Origin: JARICQ01 sp964428475
GTDB taxonomy: Bacteria > Bacillota > Clostridia > Tissierellales > Tissierellaceae
Direction: 5' to 3'
NCBI GenBank assembly: GCA_964428475.1
Contig: CAYRYO010000043.1
Location: 1-13,981, forward strand
Length of the DNA: 13,981 nucleotides
Made by a program: the position numbers and the translations under genes. This document shows positions 1 through 7,141 of the stretch, piece after piece (position 1 is the stretch's first letter; each line of letters starts with the position of its first letter). The notes beneath the pieces were generated by a model that was not told where the DNA came from, ran no database searches, and saw only the letters and a program-made list of their open reading frames with translations.

Positions 1-32
1 AATGCTAATACAAATATCAATGCCTTTTTCAT
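1..32 (-). CDS. Start of a secreted protein, cut by the window edge
   Basis: Only the first ten codons and part of the eleventh are inside the window. They read MKKALIFVLA, a lysine-rich start followed by hydrophobic residues, which is how a Sec signal peptide begins. The ATG at 32 is supported by AGGGGGT about 8 nt upstream. It begins 22 nt after the stop of the DUF1254/DUF1214 gene, so it is probably the next gene of the same operon. The product cannot be identified. It might be another envelope or secreted protein like its neighbour, but nothing visible proves that. Confidence 0.6.
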   Translation of the reverse strand, partial: MKKALIFVLA

Positions 33-54
33 AGCCTTACCCCCTTAATAATTT

Positions 55-1455
55 TTAATTCCCCGTAATTGTTGGTGCCTTCCATTCTCCATTTAAAACA
101 TCTTCATGTGGCAGGTAGATACGCATATATAAATGAAATTCATCCTTAGATACTGGCAGCCAATTGTCTTCCATAGCAGGATCAAGAGGAGGATTTTCCT
201 GAAGTAGAATATCTAGTGAACCATCTTTGTTAAATTTAAAACTATCCCTATCATTTATATCATAACGATTTAATGGGTTATCAATAAGGAAATTAGAAGA
301 ATTATAAGCAGTTATAGACCAAAAGCCATCTTCCTGAGTTTTAGGAAGTCCATCCTTTTCAAAGTGAATGGTATAGCTCTTGCTTCCATCTAGTGATTCT
401 CCTTTTTCATCTGTTTCCACTCTGCTATATATAGCAGCATGAACTGGATTTGCACCTAAGCCGCCCAGTGACACCAAGGCCCTATAGGTATATTCCTTTC
501 CATACTCTGAAATAGGTGCACCTAGATATTTCCATTGACCAATATTAACTCTAAAATGCTGACACTCATTGCTAAGATTCTTTTCCAAATTGACTATCAT
601 GTCTTGCCATTTTGTTTTTCCATCTTTTCCAAGTATACTGGCATCAAAGCTTTTCCCTGGTCCCACATTTATAGTTTCCATTAACTCCATAATTTCATTG
701 TCCGCTTGAGCTGGTGGATTTTCAAGCATCAGTTGATTTGCTCTGTCAAAGAACTCCTGGGGTGTCATTTGGAGCACATGTCTTACAGGAACAAAATCAT
801 ACTTGGGATTGTAAACTCCTTTTGGCGGTGTATAATCTCCACCCCCTAAATAAGCATCTAATGGCAAGAATTTAAATTGATTTTGTATGGCATATACATT
901 CTCTAAATCATGGACACCCTTGCATAGGGTCCGACCCAAGATCCACCCCATATTTTGAGGCATAGCTACTTGAACCATATCTGAAGGCACTTGACCTTGA
1001 TAATCTGGACCAGTAAAAAGATAAATACACTCATCCTGTGTATCACTGCCAGTACCCAATATCTCAACTGTATTGGTATAGGCATCCATCACTTGAAATG
1101 TAATATATCGTTCCGCCTTTGGCTTAACTAAGACCATGGCAGTATCTTCAAGATTTAAAAAGCCCTGTGAATAAACAGTATCAGTATTTGGCGTTACAAC
1201 ATCTAATGATTTGGCAGTGGCAAGTCCTTTGGCATGAGCCAATTGATTGATGGGCGCCTGGGAACCCTGAGGATTAACTGTATTGGTGATCTTTTCCTTT
1301 GTTGTATTCACCATTAATAATGGCAAGCAATAATTATATGCTGCTTCTACTATTTCCCAATTTGCCTCATCTTTAACATCAATTTTTATAATGCTATTTG
1401 AAACTCCTGGACTAGCTGTACAAATAGCTAAAAGCATAATTAGTAAATTTTTCAT
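55..1455 (-). CDS. Secreted DUF1254/DUF1214 domain protein
   Basis: This is a 466-aa exported protein of unknown biochemical function. The N-terminus (KNLLIMLLAICTASPG) is a signal peptide. The LAIC stretch is not a good lipobox because Ile precedes the Cys, so signal peptidase I cleavage is more likely. The DUF1254 region covers roughly residues 35-200, with the family-like stretches LDVVTPNTDTVYSQGFL and ERYITFQVMDAYTN. The DUF1214 region follows near the C-terminus (YTIHFEKDGLPKTQEDGFWS, then NNPLNRYDINDRD-like and NWLPVSKDEFHLYMRIYLP). I chose the ATG at 1455 because AAAGGAG lies just upstream. A longer reading from a TTG at 1470 would place that ribosome binding site inside the gene. It follows precursor P1 by 101 nt with no clear terminator between, so co-transcription is possible. 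Whether it belongs to the peptide system or is a bystander is unknown. Confidence 0.85.
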   Translation of the reverse strand: MKNLLIMLLAICTASPGVSNSIIKIDVKDEANWEIVEAAYNYCLPLLMVNTTKEKITNTVNPQGSQAPINQLAHAKGLATAKSLDVVTPNTDTVYSQGFLNLEDTAMVLVKPKAERYITFQVMDAYTNTVEILGTGSDTQDECIYLFTGPDYQGQVPSDMVQVAMPQNMGWILGRTLCKGVHDLENVYAIQNQFKFLPLDAYLGGGDYTPPKGVYNPKYDFVPVRHVLQMTPQEFFDRANQLMLENPPAQADNEIMELMETINVGPGKSFDASILGKDGKTKWQDMIVNLEKNLSNECQHFRVNIGQWKYLGAPISEYGKEYTYRALVSLGGLGANPVHAAIYSRVETDEKGESLDGSKSYTIHFEKDGLPKTQEDGFWSITAYNSSNFLIDNPLNRYDINDRDSFKFNKDGSLDILLQENPPLDPAMEDNWLPVSKDEFHLYMRIYLPHEDVLNGEWKAPTITGN

Positions 1456-1556
1456 TTTGACTCCTTTCAATTTTGCTGTGCAAAAAATAAGAGGCTGATT
1501 TAATATTAATAGCTACTCAAGCTCTCATCTTTATTTTTAAATTCTAGATTCATCTC

Positions 1557-1877
1557 TTAGTTATTAAAAAATTCATGCCCACAATCCAAGCAAACAAAAT
1601 GATCCCTTCCTACATACTTACGGGTTAGCTTACAATTCCTACTCTTGCACTTATAGCATACCGTTCTAACCAAATCACCACATTCACCACCAGCTACATT
1701 ATCTAATTCTTCATCCGATAACTCTCCATCAAGAGGGTTTAATTTTTCAAAATACTCCTTTGCCTCCTCCTCTGTCAATACCACCTCATTTTCACTTGCT
1801 AATGCTAATAGTTCCTCTACGCTTTTTGCGGTCTTTGCCTTTTCGATTAATTCTGCTCTTATCTTAATTTCACCCAT
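1557..1877 (-). CDS. Nif11-type leader precursor P1 with zinc-ribbon-like core
   Basis: This 106-aa peptide looks like a ribosomally made precursor. Residues 1-64 form a Nif11-like leader: a helical, acidic stretch with SVEELLALASE and GELSDEELDNVAGG, ending in a Gly-Gly at 63-64 where a C39 peptidase would cut. The predicted 42-aa core has Cys at 66, 74, 77, 82, 96 and 99. C74-x2-C77 and C96-x2-C99-G, about 18 residues apart, resemble a zinc ribbon. From residue 11 the leader matches P2 (4227-4622) at 38 of 54 positions without gaps, while the cores differ apart from the Cys pairs. The ATG has a good ribosome binding site (AGGGTGA). The gene starts 20 nt after the repaired stop of the radical SAM gene, so the two are in one operon. 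Precursor status is inferred; the mature product is unknown. Confidence 0.88.
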   Translation of the reverse strand: MGEIKIRAELIEKAKTAKSVEELLALASENEVVLTEEEAKEYFEKLNPLDGELSDEELDNVAGGECGDLVRTVCYKCKSRNCKLTRKYVGRDHFVCLDCGHEFFNN

Positions 1878-1897
1878 TACAATTCACCCTTTCTTTT

Positions 1898-3447
1898 TTA
1901 TTCAATATCATCAACACATCTATATCCTTCAAAGCTATTAAATAATTCTATAGTTTTANNNNNNNNNNNNNNNNNNNNNNNNNNNNNNNNNNNNNNNNNN
2001 NNNNNNNNNNNNNNNNNNNNNNNNNNNNNNNNNNNNNNNNNNNNNNNNNNNNNNNNNNAATATCATCAACACATCTATATCCTTCAAAGCTATTAAATAA
2101 TTCTATAGTTTTATCCATATACCCCTTCTTGAAATATATACATTTAATAGGATCGTAGCTCATCATAGTACCGTTAAATGCATAGGCACAAGCCCTACAT
2201 CCACCAACGCATAGTTTCCAATATTCACATTCCTGACATTCAGGGTTTTTCTCCTGCAATTCGCCTACAGTAAAGGTTACACTGTCTAAATATGGCCCTT
2301 GTGAAAGTAAATTTTCAAGCGGAGTCTCATGAACATTTCCCATAAATACCTTGTCTAGTCTCATCTGCCCACTCACTTGATTGCAAGGCACTATATCCCC
2401 ATTTGCTATAACTGCAACCATTCCACGATTACCCCTGCAAACTGGAGCAGATGCACGGTATTTATTTACTCCACCTTCTATAGGTCTTAGATGATAGTGT
2501 TTGCCCCTAGGTGAGTATTGTAAAAACATCCAGATATCTACATCCATTTGAGGATTAGTCTTTAAATATTCTTCTGTTATTTTCAAGCTAAGATCATAAT
2601 ATTCTTCTATACCAAGGCATAAATCTTTGCCATTTTCATTCCATCTTGGAGCTTCAGTAGTTCTGATTATTCTGATTGCCTCTATACCCATTTCATCAAA
2701 CATCTTGAGTGTAGGCATTATTGTATCTACATTATTCTTGTGTATATTCATTTGAATTAAGACTCTAAATCCCTTTTCATGCACAAGCTTGATTGCTGCT
2801 AGGGTTTTTTCTTCTACGCCTTCCATACCTCTAAACCAATCATGATGTCCTATTCCGTCAAAGCTAATCTTAAACATTGGGTCTAAGCCCAGTGAAATAA
2901 ATTCATCAAGTTTTTCTTCCGTTATAAAACTACCATTTGTGATTACTTCATTGATATCTATACGTCTCTTGGCACATTCTCTTACTATATCCATAAAATG
3001 TGGATGTAGCATGGGCTCTCCACCTGTAAGCGATATTGTTTGAATACCAGTTTTTTCAAGCCCATCAAGTAAATTCATAGCTTGATCATAGCTAAATTCA
3101 TCCATTAATGCACTATTATCCGCTGCCATAAAACAATGCATACAGTTAAAGTTACATTTTCCCGTAATAGTCCAGTTCATAGCTGGGAAATACCTATTAT
3201 CACAATATCTCACCTTTTGCCAATCACTTAGTACTTGACCCTTTTCACAAGCTTCACATAGGCCCCTATTTATAAGTACTTCTAAAAGTGGTGAATCTTC
3301 TATTTCTGTATTACCATCACATTTAAGCAATAAATTGAATTCTTCCTCATTTAATCCATTAGCTGTACGCTGACCATAAGTGTAATAAGCATATGGTACA
3401 AGTTGCCAACTTCTTAGTGCAGTGCGGTCTGTTAGTTTATAATACAT
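1898..3447 (-). CDS. Radical SAM/SPASM peptide-modifying enzyme (interrupted by assembly gap)
   Basis: This cytosolic iron-sulfur enzyme probably modifies the precursor peptides. The radical SAM motif is C98-x3-C102-x2-C105 (CNFNCMHC), followed by GGEP at 142-145. A C-terminal SPASM domain carries auxiliary-cluster cysteines at about 337, 355, 404, 407, 413, 417, 420 and 436 (including CQECEYWKLCVGGC). Residues 30-65 (LNEEEFNLLLKCDGNTEIED, then LLEVLINRGLCE) look like a PqqD-type winged helix, a possible leader-binding element; that is inference. The ATG at 3447 has GGGGAATG upstream. The gene contains 100 N at 1959-2058 flanked by an exact 55-nt duplication. With the N run and one copy removed, the frame continues CVDDIE then TAA at 1898-1900, giving 464 aa. 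Which bond it makes (thioether, C-C link, epimer or other) cannot be read from the sequence. Confidence 0.9.
1904..2113. repeat. Perfect 55-nt direct repeat flanking the N gap (assembly artefact)
   Basis: Positions 1904-1958 and 2059-2113 are identical, both beginning AATATCATCAACACATC and ending CTATAGTTTTA, with only the N run between them. Merging the copies removes 155 nt and gives the radical SAM gene a normal in-frame stop. This is the signature of two contigs that end in the same k-mer-sized overlap, not of a biological repeat. Confidence 0.95.
1959..2058. other. Assembly gap of 100 N
   Basis: There are exactly 100 N in the 3' part of the radical SAM gene. Such a round number is a default scaffolding length rather than a measured distance. 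The bases on both sides are identical for 55 nt, so the two contigs very probably overlap and no sequence is missing. Confidence 0.97.
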
Positions 3448-3521
3448 TTGTCATTCCCCATTTCATTTTGATATTAGTTTTCTTTAAATTATTATGTTTG
3501 TCCTAGCACATTATCAAATTC

Positions 3522-4223
3522 TTAATCTAATAATACTTCAGTTCCTGAATCTAACTTTTCAAATAATTCAGGTGTTAAATTTATTTTTATTTCTACTTTT
3601 TTTATCCCTCTTATACAAATTCCTAGATTATACAGCTCATCCTCAATAAAAGTGAGAGTTGCATCTTGTCTTTTTTGTTTTTCTTTAGTGGAAAAATCTA
3701 TGCTTTTTAAATCTGCCAATAGCCCTTGTCCAGTAAATTTTGTATATGCTTCTTTTAATACCCATATCCTGTTTAATTGTCTTTTATTGTGGGTTTCATT
3801 TATATTATTTAATGTTTTCAATTCCTCTTTAGAGCATATTTGTTTTGCAATGTCTCTATCAAAGGAAAATGGGTCTTGTATATCTATGCCTACATCATCA
3901 TTTCCTATAATGCAGGCTACGAAATTTTTACAATGACTTATATTAAAAAAAATGTTTTTATTATTCTTTAAATATGGTTTCCCACTACTAGCCACCTTGA
4001 ATTCTTGTAAATTATCTATCATATAGTCCTCTCTTAAAGCTTTAGAAAGCAATAAATAGGCAGATAATGATCTGATTTTATCATCTATAAAATAAAAAGC
4101 CTTAACTTTGTCTTGCCTTTGCATGGAAACTGTGAAGATGTGTTTATTTAAAAATTCCTCCTTGCTGCCTTTGCTATTTTCCTCAAGGAAATTTTTCATA
4201 TTTAAAATATAAACCTTATTCAT
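3522..4223 (-). CDS. Sfp-type 4'-phosphopantetheinyl transferase
   Basis: This 233-aa enzyme would transfer phosphopantetheine from CoA to a serine of a carrier protein. Family motifs are in order: GKPYL at 81-85, NISHC at 94-98, VGIDIQ at 111-116 with the metal-binding Asp114, and WVLKEAYTKFTGQG at 154-167 with Glu158. The second acidic residue of the usual D-x-E pair is Gln116, a variation seen in parts of the family. Length fits Sfp-type enzymes. The ATG lies 3 nt after the P2 stop and has no close ribosome binding site, so translation is probably coupled to P2. No carrier protein, NRPS or PKS gene is visible in the window, so its substrate must lie elsewhere or be unusual. The last 13 codons and the bases beyond the stop resemble a precursor leader (see findings). 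Confidence 0.9.
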   Translation of the reverse strand: MNKVYILNMKNFLEENSKGSKEEFLNKHIFTVSMQRQDKVKAFYFIDDKIRSLSAYLLLSKALREDYMIDNLQEFKVASSGKPYLKNNKNIFFNISHCKNFVACIIGNDDVGIDIQDPFSFDRDIAKQICSKEELKTLNNINETHNKRQLNRIWVLKEAYTKFTGQGLLADLKSIDFSTKEKQKRQDATLTFIEDELYNLGICIRGIKKVEIKINLTPELFEKLDSGTEVLLD

Positions 4224-4226
4224 ATA

Positions 4227-4622
4227 TCACTGTATCCATTTTGCTCCTGGCATTCTTTCTGGCTTATATTTCCTATCAATTTTCTCATACCATCCACATA
4301 GCTTGCAGATCCTATAGTGAATACTATTATAACGATCTAGCCTACCAAAACTTTGATATCTAAGTTCAAAATCATGGCTGTGACACCTTTCACAGTCAAA
4401 TGACGCCATTGGTGGAACTGGATCAGAACTACCACAGCCACCACCGCTTACACTTTCTAATTCTTCATCTGCTAATTCACCACTTTTTGGATTTAACTTT
4501 TGAAAGTAGTCCCTTGCATCTTCCTTTGTTAATTCAATATTGTTTTCACTCGCAAGTAGCAATAATTCTTCTACACTTTTTGCCGTCTTTGCCTTTTGGA
4601 TTAATTCAGATGTTAAATTCAT
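4227..4622 (-). CDS. Nif11-type leader precursor P2 with zinc-ribbon-like core
   Basis: This 131-aa peptide is probably a second RiPP precursor. Its leader (residues 1-61) contains KAKTAKSVEELLLLASEN and GELADEELESVSGG, almost the same as P1, and ends in Gly-Gly at 60-61. The predicted core is about 70 aa with Cys at 63, 77, 80, 106 and 109: a Cys two residues after the Gly-Gly, then C77-x2-C80 and C106-x2-C109-G, again like a zinc ribbon. The C-terminus is basic and hydrophilic (DRKYKPERMPGAKW). The start has an ideal AAAGGAGG about 7 nt upstream. It is the first gene of an operon that continues into the phosphopantetheinyl transferase, the radical SAM enzyme and P1, and it lies directly behind the 34-bp promoter-like block at 4640-4673. 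Precursor function is inferred from the leader and context. Confidence 0.88.
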   Translation of the reverse strand: MNLTSELIQKAKTAKSVEELLLLASENNIELTKEDARDYFQKLNPKSGELADEELESVSGGGCGSSDPVPPMASFDCERCHSHDFELRYQSFGRLDRYNSIHYRICKLCGWYEKIDRKYKPERMPGAKWIQ

Positions 4623-4639
4623 TTTTATTCCTCCTTTAC

Positions 4640-4673
4640 TATTTATACTCCAGAACTTAAGAATAGTTAGATG
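4640..4673 (-). promoter_or_regulatory. Conserved 34-bp promoter-like block upstream of P2
   Basis: Read on the minus strand the block starts CATCTAACTA, has AAGTT in the middle and ends GTATAAATA. The block at 7234-7267 matches it at 29 of 34 positions without gaps. The arrangement TCTAAC-N17-GTA has the AAC-type -35 element and spacing usual for ECF sigma factors. An alternative reading is a sigma-A -10 element TATAAA without a good -35. The 3' end is 17 nt before the P2 start codon, so the leader would be very short. The ECF-type sigma factor at 7357-7866 is the obvious candidate to read it, by inference. Confidence 0.65.
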
Positions 4674-4720
4674 TTTTTAAACATAATTGCTAGCTTTTTA
4701 CAATTAATATAATCTGATCT

Positions 4721-5914
4721 TTAAATTCTCTTTATAAATACAACTTTTAAATAATTGCCTTCTTTGAACTCATCTAGAGTTTTGAAGTCGGATGGAAGGG
4801 TATATTCTTCTATTATCTTGTATTGTAGATTTAACTCTTTGAAGGCATCTCTTATAAAGTCCTTAAACTTATCCATATTAAAACTGCTACAATTTGTAGA
4901 TGCTACTATTATTCCTCCTCTTTCTGTTATGCTTATAGCTTGTTTTAGGAGATCCTTATAATCCTTATCTGCACTAAATATAAAGTTCTTAGATTTAGCA
5001 AAACTAGGAGGGTCTAGGATTACTAGGTCAAATTTCAATTCTTTTTTCTCTGCATATTTAAAATAATTGAATACATCTTCGACTAAAATTTCTTGAGTCT
5101 GTGGATCAATTCCATTTATCTCAAATTGTTCTCTAGTCTTTGGCAAGCTCCTATTTGCAAGATCTACACTTGTAGTCATCTTTGCCCCACCAATTGCTGC
5201 AAATATTGAAAATGCCCCAGTATATGAAAATGTATTTAACACTGTTTTATCCCGCGAATATTTATCTCTAATGGTTTTTCTAACTTCCCTTTGATCTAAA
5301 AAGACCCCTACCATTGCACCTTCATTCAAATAAATAGCAAAATTTAGCCCATTTTCCTTGACTATCAATGGCATTTCTGCACGCTCTCCCATTATAAAAT
5401 CATCTTCTTCTATATATTTTCCATCTTCATCAAATCTTTTTTTCTGATATATTCCCTTGAAAGAGGTTAATTGTTTGAGTGAATTTATTATTTCATCTCT
5501 AAATTCATATATGCCTTTGCTATACCAATTTATTACATAATACCCATCGAAATATTCAATAGTAAGTCCTCCTATTCCATCACCTTCACCATTAAATACT
5601 CTAAAGGCAGTAGTTTCAGGGTCTGCAAAATACTTAGTTCTTTTGTTAAGCGCTACTATTAGTTTTTTTCTAAAAAATTCTAAGTCTATGTATTGATCTT
5701 CTTTTCTAGTAAGCACCCAGCCATATCCTTTATTTTGCCTTCCATAGTATCCTCTAGCAATAAATTCACCTTTTTTATCTACAAGATTTACTATAATTCC
5801 CTCTACTTGTAATGAATTAACATTTAAAATTGCACTTTTAAATATTAATGGATAGCCCTTTTTATATTTATCCTCAAATTTTGGGTTTACCTTCAAATTT
5901 ACTTGTTTTTTCAC
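4721..5914 (-). CDS. RlmI-family class I SAM-dependent rRNA methyltransferase
   Basis: This 397-aa protein matches the COG1092/RlmI family of 23S rRNA cytosine-C5 methyltransferases in length and layout. An N-terminal PUA-like RNA-binding region spans roughly residues 1-80. The SAM-binding motif I is VLNTFSYTGAFS at 225-236, with an acidic residue in VDLA at 250-253. The catalytic motif is LDPPSFAKSK at 300-309, and a Cys-containing STNCSSF lies at 339-345. The start is GTG at 5914, preceded by AAAGGATG at good spacing. A terminator just upstream separates it from the 67-aa peptide gene, and the P2 promoter block begins about 48 nt after its stop, so it forms its own unit. It may be a housekeeping gene that the locus flanks, or a ribosome-protection gene if the peptide product targets ribosomes. 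The first is more likely. Confidence 0.88.
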   Translation of the reverse strand: MKKQVNLKVNPKFEDKYKKGYPLIFKSAILNVNSLQVEGIIVNLVDKKGEFIARGYYGRQNKGYGWVLTRKEDQYIDLEFFRKKLIVALNKRTKYFADPETTAFRVFNGEGDGIGGLTIEYFDGYYVINWYSKGIYEFRDEIINSLKQLTSFKGIYQKKRFDEDGKYIEEDDFIMGERAEMPLIVKENGLNFAIYLNEGAMVGVFLDQREVRKTIRDKYSRDKTVLNTFSYTGAFSIFAAIGGAKMTTSVDLANRSLPKTREQFEINGIDPQTQEILVEDVFNYFKYAEKKELKFDLVILDPPSFAKSKNFIFSADKDYKDLLKQAISITERGGIIVASTNCSSFNMDKFKDFIRDAFKELNLQYKIIEEYTLPSDFKTLDEFKEGNYLKVVFIKRI

Positions 5915-5972
5915 AAAATCATCCTTTACCTTAAACTTTAGATTTCAATATTTTTTACCATAAATCAGATAC

Positions 5973-6024
5973 TAACAAACAAAGAGATACATCACAAGTG
6001 CTTTACCTATGATGTATCTCTTTG
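5973..6024 (-). terminator. Rho-independent terminator after the 67-aa peptide gene
   Basis: Two perfect 15-nt complementary arms (CAAAGAGATACATCA at 5980-5994 and its complement at 6010-6024) enclose a 15-nt loop. On the minus strand the stem is followed by TTTGTTTGTTAG, a usable T-rich tail. No such tail follows on the plus strand. A smaller hairpin (GGCAAGG/CCTTTGCC, about 6033-6055) lies just before it. The rest of the 187-nt stretch between 5914 and 6102 shows no gene. Confidence 0.75.
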
Positions 6025-6101
6025 CTTATATGGGCAAGGTACCTGTTCCTTTGCCATACTATTTAGATTTAAATTAACAAAATATGTCTTTACTATCTCC
6101 T

Positions 6102-6305
6102 TTATTTATCTTTATCTTCCTCTAAAAAACAATCTTTTTCAGGATATACATCACCAGCTGCAAATATATCTAAATCATCATCTGAGAGCAGGTTTTTCTT
6201 TGATTTTCTGTTATATTTTGCTTCAATATCTTCTATTATATTTTCAAGATGTTTATTTTTAGCAATCTTTTGAAAATCAAACAATTGCTTTAATCTACCT
6301 TCCAT
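6102..6305 (-). CDS. Small leader-like peptide, possible orphan RiPP precursor
   Basis: This 67-aa acidic peptide has a strong ribosome binding site (AGGAGGG, about 7 nt before ATG), so it is very likely translated. Residues 1-37 are charged and helical (KQLFDFQKIAKNKHLENIIE). They are followed by NLLSDDDLDIFAAGD at 38-52, which resembles the LSDEELDNVAGG end of the P1 leader but has Ala-Ala-Gly-Asp in place of the double glycine. The tail VYPEKDCFLEEDKDK has one Cys at 59. It could be a precursor with a short core, a decoy or regulatory leader, or an unrelated small protein. It lies 32 nt downstream of the lipoprotein gene and upstream of a terminator, so the two form one unit. I do not recognise a named family. 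Confidence 0.7.
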   Translation of the reverse strand: MEGRLKQLFDFQKIAKNKHLENIIEDIEAKYNRKSKKNLLSDDDLDIFAAGDVYPEKDCFLEEDKDK

Positions 6306-6337
6306 CTAAATCCCTCCTCTTTTCATCTCTTACTTAA

Positions 6338-7141
6338 CTAATTATCTAAAAAATCCATTATCAAGTCAAATTCCAGGGGATATTCTACAAGCTTTGTCTC
6401 TTTTATTCTGTACTGATCAACTTTTTCAAGTATTATCAAATGTTGATATATTATATCACTTTTTTGCTCTTCATTGTATCTTTTGTAGTCAATATATGCA
6501 TAGTATATATTTTGATCTTCTGTATTTTGCAAAAGGATCTTAATCTCTGGATATAGATTTTCCTCTTCTAATACATCTACTACCGCTTCTATTTCTAATT
6601 TTTCCTCATCATTTAACTCAACCATTTCCGTAGCTATTGGCCTTTTAAATTTGAATTCACCTTCTGGTATCCCCCACATCGCCCTAGGTTCAGCCTCATC
6701 TCTACTTATATTGGCATTGATATAGTCCTCTTCAAACTCTAAACTTAACTCTCCCTTGTACTCCCAATCTTTATCTTCATATCTTGAAATCAATTTACCA
6801 TCTACTACTTCACCTTCAAAACTGATTTCAGCCACTCTAAAACTTGGACCACCACTCACAGAAGTTATTTCTCCCACTATCTTGTTGTTATCAATCTCTA
6901 AGATATCTATAGCTGTCCTTCCAAGTGCTGGCTCTAGAGCTGTAAATGTTTCTTCCTCCATCATATAAATATTCCATGCACCTTTATATCTAGAGTAATC
7001 TGATTCTCCTTGTTCTTTTTCTGCTTTTTCTTGCCTATTTGATATATCACTGCTTTCATTTTCTACTGACCCTTTGTCTATACATCCATTTAAAACTATT
7101 GTCAAAAATAAAATTAAAACTATACTTAATCTTATTCGCAT
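6338..7141 (-). CDS. Lipoprotein of unknown function, immunity candidate
   Basis: This 267-aa protein starts with a short basic region and a hydrophobic stretch (MRIRLSIVLILFLTIVLNGC) ending in a lipobox, with the lipid-modified Cys at position 20. It should be anchored on the outer face of the membrane. A charged linker (ENESSDISNRQEKAEKEQ) follows, then a soluble, acidic, beta-rich domain that I do not recognise (for example SRYKGAWNIYMMEEETFTAL). Its start codon directly abuts the relic of a precursor leader. The ribosome binding site GGGGGA is made from the old Gly-Gly-Gly codons. It sits behind the second 34-bp promoter-like block, so it is probably co-regulated with precursor P2. A surface lipoprotein in this position could protect the producer against its own peptide, but that is inference. 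Confidence 0.82.
   Translation of the reverse strand: MRIRLSIVLILFLTIVLNGCIDKGSVENESSDISNRQEKAEKEQGESDYSRYKGAWNIYMMEEETFTALEPALGRTAIDILEIDNNKIVGEITSVSGGPSFRVAEISFEGEVVDGKLISRYEDKDWEYKGELSLEFEEDYINANISRDEAEPRAMWGIPEGEFKFKRPIATEMVELNDEEKLEIEAVVDVLEEENLYPEIKILLQNTEDQNIYYAYIDYKRYNEEQKSDIIYQHLIILEKVDQYRIKETKLVEYPLEFDLIMDFLDN

Noticed and set aside
1506..1553. Fifteen-codon frame MNLEFKNKDESLSSY just after P1
   Set aside because: Low-complexity sequence with no recognisable feature; not supported as a gene.
1904..2113. Possibility that the 55-nt repeat is a biological duplication or CRISPR-like repeat
   Set aside because: The copies are exact, occur only at the edges of a 100-N run, and merging them restores the reading frame; an assembly join explains everything.
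3652..3936. Plus-strand open frames such as 3652-3936, 4400-4660, 8110-8785, 9173-9583 and 11722-11985
   Set aside because: They lie opposite well-supported genes, lack ribosome binding sites and show no domain pattern; they are antisense shadows.
6005..6055. Sixteen-codon frame MAKEQVPCPYKQRDTS in the region before the terminator
   Set aside because: No ribosome binding site, and it runs into the terminator stem; a chance frame is more likely.
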